Assembly: GCA_965183835.1 (NCBI GenBank)
Contig: CBCYME010000004.1
Location: 314,449 to 378,448 of the forward strand
Direction: 5' to 3'
Origin: OMPR01 sp965183835
Lineage (GTDB): Bacteria > Pseudomonadota > Alphaproteobacteria > Rhodobacterales > Rhodobacteraceae
DNA: 64,000 nucleotides
Notes under the pieces: model-generated
Database searches by the model: none
What the model was told of the DNA's origin: nothing
The model's input: the letters and a program-made list of their open reading frames with translations, nothing else
Shown here: positions 60,692-64,000 of the stretch, piece by piece
How the letters are laid out: every line of letters begins with the position of its first letter
Position numbering within the stretch: the stretch's first letter is position 1
Program-made: the position numbers and the translations under genes

Positions 60692-61957
60692 ATGAGGATC
60701 TGGACCCTGCTTGCGACGCTCGTGCTTTTGCTTGGGTTTGGTCTCATCTATTTGCAGCTGACACCGCCAAAAAAGGTGACGATTGCGGCCGGTCCGCACA
60801 ACGGGGCCTATGGGCAAGTTGCTGAAAGGTATTGCAAAATTCTTGCGCGAGATGGGATTGAGCTGAATGTGGTCGAAACCGCGGGCTCTGTCGAAAACGC
60901 CCAATTGATCAGCGCCGGGCAGGTGGATATCGCGCTGTTGCAAGGCGGGATCACCCCTGCCGACCCCACCATCGAAGCGATCGGATCGGTCTTTTTCGAA
61001 CCAATGATCTTTCTGGCCCGATCTGAGCTGAAAATTTCTACCAATCCAGCCCTCTGGCGGGGGCTGCGCATCAGCTCTGGTCAACCCGGTTCCGGCACCG
61101 CCGCGGCCTTTGCCGATTTCCAAGTGGCTGTGGGTTTAGATCTTGAAAACAATAGACAAATCTCGTTGAGCTATCGCGACGCCGTGGCCGCTTTGGTCGC
61201 GGATAAGATCGATGTCGCGGTCTTTGTCGCCCCCATCGACGCCCCCTATCTCAAGACCGCCTATAACCTGCCCGACATTCAATTCCTGTCGCTCGCTTAC
61301 AGCGACGCCATCTCGCGCCGACTGGAATACGCCAACACCGTCACCGTCCCCACCGGCGCGATTTCCCTGAACCCAGTTATCCCCGCGATCCCCCATGCGT
61401 TGCTGGCGCTAGAGGCGCGTCTGGCGATCAATCCAGACCTGCACCCGGCGCTGGTCAACCGCATCACCATGGCCGCAAAAGAGCTGCACGGCGCCCGTGA
61501 TCTGATCACTGACCCTGAAACCTTTCCTGCGGTCGAAGGTGTTGAAATGCCGGTGAATAATGCTGCGCGATTGCTGATCCAAGAAGGCCCATCCGCATGG
61601 CACGATTGGTTGCCCTATTGGATGGCGGCACAGGTTAACCGATTGCTTTTGTTGCTTCTTCCGGTGTTGTTCATATTGCTGCCGCTATTTCGAGCCTTGC
61701 CGGCGCTGTATGCCTATTTCATGGGGTGGAAGGTTTGGCACTACTACCCGGAAATCCGCGAAATCGAAGAGCGACTGGATGAAAACCCGGATGCGCAGAC
61801 CTTGGCCGAGATGGACGCCAAACTCATCGAACTGGACGAGCGCCTAAGCCGCCTGCGAGTCCCCGGCGCCTATCGTCAGGCCGCCTATCATGCGCGGGTT
61901 CACATCGATCTAGTACGCAAGCGGATCGAGGTTTTGCAGCACGCTCAACCCGCTTGA
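60692..61957 (+). CDS. membrane-anchored TAXI-family TRAP solute-binding protein
   Basis: A 421-residue protein. An N-terminal hydrophobic segment (about 4-24) is followed by the TAXI binding domain (VTIAAGPHNGAYGQVAERYCKIL, GSVENAQLISAGQVDIALLQGG, ISSGQPGSGTAAAFADF). From about 310 a second hydrophobic segment (LLLLLLPVLFILLPLFRALPAL) and a charged coiled-coil-like C-terminal tail follow. Normal TAXI proteins are free in the periplasm; no TRAP membrane subunit gene lies nearby. It may have become a sensor or a partner in another membrane complex. Confidence 0.83.
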   Translation: MRIWTLLATLVLLLGFGLIYLQLTPPKKVTIAAGPHNGAYGQVAERYCKILARDGIELNVVETAGSVENAQLISAGQVDIALLQGGITPADPTIEAIGSVFFEPMIFLARSELKISTNPALWRGLRISSGQPGSGTAAAFADFQVAVGLDLENNRQISLSYRDAVAALVADKIDVAVFVAPIDAPYLKTAYNLPDIQFLSLAYSDAISRRLEYANTVTVPTGAISLNPVIPAIPHALLALEARLAINPDLHPALVNRITMAAKELHGARDLITDPETFPAVEGVEMPVNNAARLLIQEGPSAWHDWLPYWMAAQVNRLLLLLLPVLFILLPLFRALPALYAYFMGWKVWHYYPEIREIEERLDENPDAQTLAEMDAKLIELDERLSRLRVPGAYRQAAYHARVHIDLVRKRIEVLQHAQPA

Positions 61958-61963
61958 CCTGTC

Positions 61964-62404
61964 TCACTCGGCGATGGCTTCTTTCACGATGTCATCCAGC
62001 AGGGCCTGCACCTCTTGCATGGGGCCCTCGGGGAATTGACGGTAGCCGATGTGCGTTTGATCCTGCGTGCCGGGCAGTTCAGCGACGAAGATGTCGTAGG
62101 GGCAGAACACGATATTCATCGGATCCGCTTCCATCACTTTACGAGACAAGGTCGCGGAACAAAACGAAAAAACCTTGGCGTGGGTGAACAAGACGACGTC
62201 TGATCCAACATCGGCCCGAGTACGTTCAAGCATCTCGCCGACGTGGCTGACGTCATCCACACGCAGACCCGCATCCACGATGGCGCTCTCTAGCCCAAAC
62301 ACAACATCATCAAAGCTCTGATCCGTGGTATAACGCACCATATCCTGCGCTGCGACGGCGCTTGCGGCCCCCAAAAGCGCCCCGGCCATTAGAAAGTGTT
62401 TCAT
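61964..62404 (-). CDS. exported DUF302 protein
   Basis: A 146-residue protein with a Sec signal (MKHFLMAGALLGAASAVAAQ-DM) and one DUF302 domain (SFDDVVFGLESAIVDAGLRVDDVSHVGEMLERT, DVVLFTHAKVFSFC, NIVFCPYDIFVAEL). Three Cys are present in the mature part. It converges on the TAXI gene with 6 bases between stops. Start at MKHFLM; a 12-codon open extension upstream is less likely. Confidence 0.82.
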   Translation of the reverse strand: MKHFLMAGALLGAASAVAAQDMVRYTTDQSFDDVVFGLESAIVDAGLRVDDVSHVGEMLERTRADVGSDVVLFTHAKVFSFCSATLSRKVMEADPMNIVFCPYDIFVAELPGTQDQTHIGYRQFPEGPMQEVQALLDDIVKEAIAE

Positions 62405-62519
62405 TCTGCTTCTCCCTTTGTGATCGGGCGTGGCTTGCATGGCCCGGATATCCTGATCAGTCTCTACTCAAATCAGTCAGGCGCGCTTTGCGCCACGTCA
62501 AACGTATCGGAGTATTCGC

Positions 62520-64000
62520 ATGGGTTTTGCAATGAATGCAATTGAAGTTATGGCCTTTGTTTTTGTGGGGGTTTTAGGCCTTGCTGCCTTGGGGGCGATT
62601 GTTCTCTTTTTTGTGGATCGGTTTCAGACAGAAGATGCAATTCGACGCAATTACCCTGTCATTGGGCGGTTTCGTAAGCTGTTCACAGAGCTGGGGGAGT
62701 TTTTCCGTCAATACTTCTTTGCCATGGACCGCGAAGAGCTGCCGTTCAATCGGGCACAACGCGAATGGGTTGGACGTGCAGCCGAAGGCGAAGGGAGCAC
62801 CGTTGCCTTTGGCTCTACCCGCAACATGCAGGTGCCGGGCACGCCAATCTTTGTGAACGCGCCGTTCCCTCCGTTGAATGATCAGGCCGCCAAGACAGAA
62901 CCGCTCAAAATCGGACCAACCGCGCGCATCCCCTATATGGCTCCATCGTTTTTTAACATCTCTGGCATGAGCTATGGTGCGATCTCAAAACCAGCGGTGC
63001 AATCGCTTTGCCGTGGCGCGAAAGAGGCGGGGATCTGGCTGAATACTGGAGAGGGCGGTCTGAGCCCGTTCCACCTGGAAGGGGGCTGTGACATCGTTTT
63101 TCAGATCGGGACGGCCAAATATGGCGTGCGGGATCATGATGGCAACCTGAGCGATGACAAGCTGCGCGAGGTTGCGGCTCATGACGCGGTGCGGATGTTT
63201 GAAATCAAGATGGCACAAGGGGCCAAGCCGGGTAAGGGCGGCATTCTGCCCGCGGAAAAGATCACGGATGAGATCGCCGCGATCCGGGGGATCAAGCAAG
63301 GCCATGACAGCCAATCGCCAAACCGCCACCCCGAGGTGCGCAATATCGAAGACTTGCTGAACATGGTTTCGCATGTGCGTCAGGTCACCGGCAAGCCGGT
63401 TGGGATCAAAACCGTTGTTGGGTCTGAACAGGTGTTCCGCGATTTGTTCGACGCGATTGTCGCCCGGGGCGATGACTGCGCGCCCGATTTTATCACGCTG
63501 GACGGCGGCGAAGGTGGAACTGGTGCCGCGCCCATGCCGTTGATTGACCTTGTGGGAATGTCGGTGCGCGAGGCGTTGCCAATTATCGCCAATCTGCGGG
63601 ATGAACATGGGCTGAAAGAGCGCGTGCGCTTGATTTCTAGCGGGAAACTGATCAACCCGAGCGATGTTGCCTGGGCCCTTGCGGCGGGGGCGGATTTTGT
63701 CACCTCAGCGCGGGGATTCATGTTCTCGCTTGGGTGTATTCAGGCGCTCAAGTGTAACAAAAACACTTGCCCCACAGGGATTACGACGCATGATCCCAGA
63801 TTTCAGAAAGGGTTGGTTGTCTCACATAAATACGCCCGCGTGGCGCGTTATGCCGAAGAGATCATTCACGAAGTGGAAACCATCGCGCATTCGGTTGGGG
63901 TAACCGAACCGCGTCAGATGCGCCGCCGCCATGTGCGTATCATGCAATCCAATGGCCGTTCAGTTCCTATGAACGAAATTTTGCCAAGTTACAGTCTCGT
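62520..64000 (+). CDS. GltB-like FMN/iron-sulfur protein (3' end outside window)
   Basis: The visible 493 codons are the N-terminal part of an FMN-binding glutamate-synthase-family protein. One membrane segment (about 11-33) precedes a glutamate-synthase-like TIM barrel: FFNISGMSYGAISKPAVQSL, NTGEGGLSPFH, KPGKGGILP, DFITLDGGEGGTGAAPMPLID, RLISSGKL. The cysteine motif CIQALKCNKNTC (C-x5-C-x4-C) matches the 3Fe-4S site of glutamate synthase. There is no glutaminase domain. GGAG lies seven bases before the ATG. Members of this standalone group have unknown or varied roles; the enzymatic reaction is not assigned. Confidence 0.87.
   Translation, partial: MGFAMNAIEVMAFVFVGVLGLAALGAIVLFFVDRFQTEDAIRRNYPVIGRFRKLFTELGEFFRQYFFAMDREELPFNRAQREWVGRAAEGEGSTVAFGSTRNMQVPGTPIFVNAPFPPLNDQAAKTEPLKIGPTARIPYMAPSFFNISGMSYGAISKPAVQSLCRGAKEAGIWLNTGEGGLSPFHLEGGCDIVFQIGTAKYGVRDHDGNLSDDKLREVAAHDAVRMFEIKMAQGAKPGKGGILPAEKITDEIAAIRGIKQGHDSQSPNRHPEVRNIEDLLNMVSHVRQVTGKPVGIKTVVGSEQVFRDLFDAIVARGDDCAPDFITLDGGEGGTGAAPMPLIDLVGMSVREALPIIANLRDEHGLKERVRLISSGKLINPSDVAWALAAGADFVTSARGFMFSLGCIQALKCNKNTCPTGITTHDPRFQKGLVVSHKYARVARYAEEIIHEVETIAHSVGVTEPRQMRRRHVRIMQSNGRSVPMNEILPSYSL

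Noticed and set aside
1..64000. CRISPR array, prophage or toxin-antitoxin pair
   Set aside because: No regular repeat-spacer pattern, phage structural gene or recognisable toxin-antitoxin pair was seen on either strand.

Overview
The window looks like a chromosomal stretch of a marine alphaproteobacterium of the Rhodobacteraceae (Roseobacter group). This rests on the high GC, the dense short operons with many 4-base ATGA overlaps, the alphaproteobacterial style of rpmJ, DinB and RpoH promoter, a fused two-domain aldehyde dehydrogenase of the ALDH16 type, and bacterial saccharopine-pathway genes. No genus can be fixed from the sequence alone. No CRISPR array, prophage or intact transposon is present. 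The only RNA gene I can support is one tRNA-Val(GAC).

Layout. 1-4.8 kb: end of a cysteine hydrolase, then a minus-strand set deoC / ALDH16 / SDR. 5.0-8.9 kb: a SitABCD/MntABCD-type metal ABC operon behind a promoter with two Fur-superfamily-like boxes; its first permease carries a DtxR-like C-terminal tail. 9.2-14.7 kb: DNA maintenance genes mutL, rmuC and an Ada-like repair regulator, plus a PEP-mutase-like gene and DUF3775. 14.7-17.2 kb: two saccharopine dehydrogenases with a SemiSWEET gene between them. 17.2-22.0 kb: GST, histidine phosphatase, M20 amidohydrolase, SGNH hydrolase, DUF1330 and LysR genes. 22.1-33.8 kb: a response regulator and hybrid kinase divergent from an eight-gene operon (acyl-CoA synthetase, LivG, LivH, a small membrane protein, LivM, binding protein, LivF, PaaK-like ligase). 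This reads as one sensed uptake-and-CoA-activation system for an unknown organic acid. 33.9-37.0 kb: OYE flavoenzyme with its ArsR repressor, and a YiaV/YiaW pair. 37.1-41.0 kb: ferric-iron permease and binding protein split by GNAT and XRE-cupin genes; no ATPase gene is seen.

41.0-50.0 kb is an accessory island. It starts with an IS3-family remnant and ends with a decayed WYL-regulator fragment. It holds two reactive-electrophile/aldehyde detoxification-like gene groups (GST, SnoaL-like, tautomerase, nitronate monooxygenase, GFA, NIPSNAP, glyoxalase, YdhR-like) under HxlR and TetR regulators. It also has a nonsense-mutated DUF1348 gene and an apparently frameshifted Tat leader. 50.0-57.0 kb returns to core genes: rpmJ, tRNA-Val, N-formylglutamate amidohydrolase, dinB, pyrF, and clpB behind a near-consensus RpoH promoter. 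57.0-64.0 kb carries a quinone reductase and TetR pair with three copies of one palindromic operator, two DUF302 proteins, small envelope proteins, a TAXI-type binding protein behind an unexplained pair of 48-49 bp repeats, and the start of a GltB-like FMN/Fe-S protein that runs off the window.

The best candidates for something undescribed are: the permease-DtxR fusion with its metal boxes; the motif shared between that promoter and the XRE-cupin gene; the kinase-linked double CoA-ligase Liv operon with its small membrane subunit; the detoxification island; and the repeat pair at 60.44-60.56 kb.
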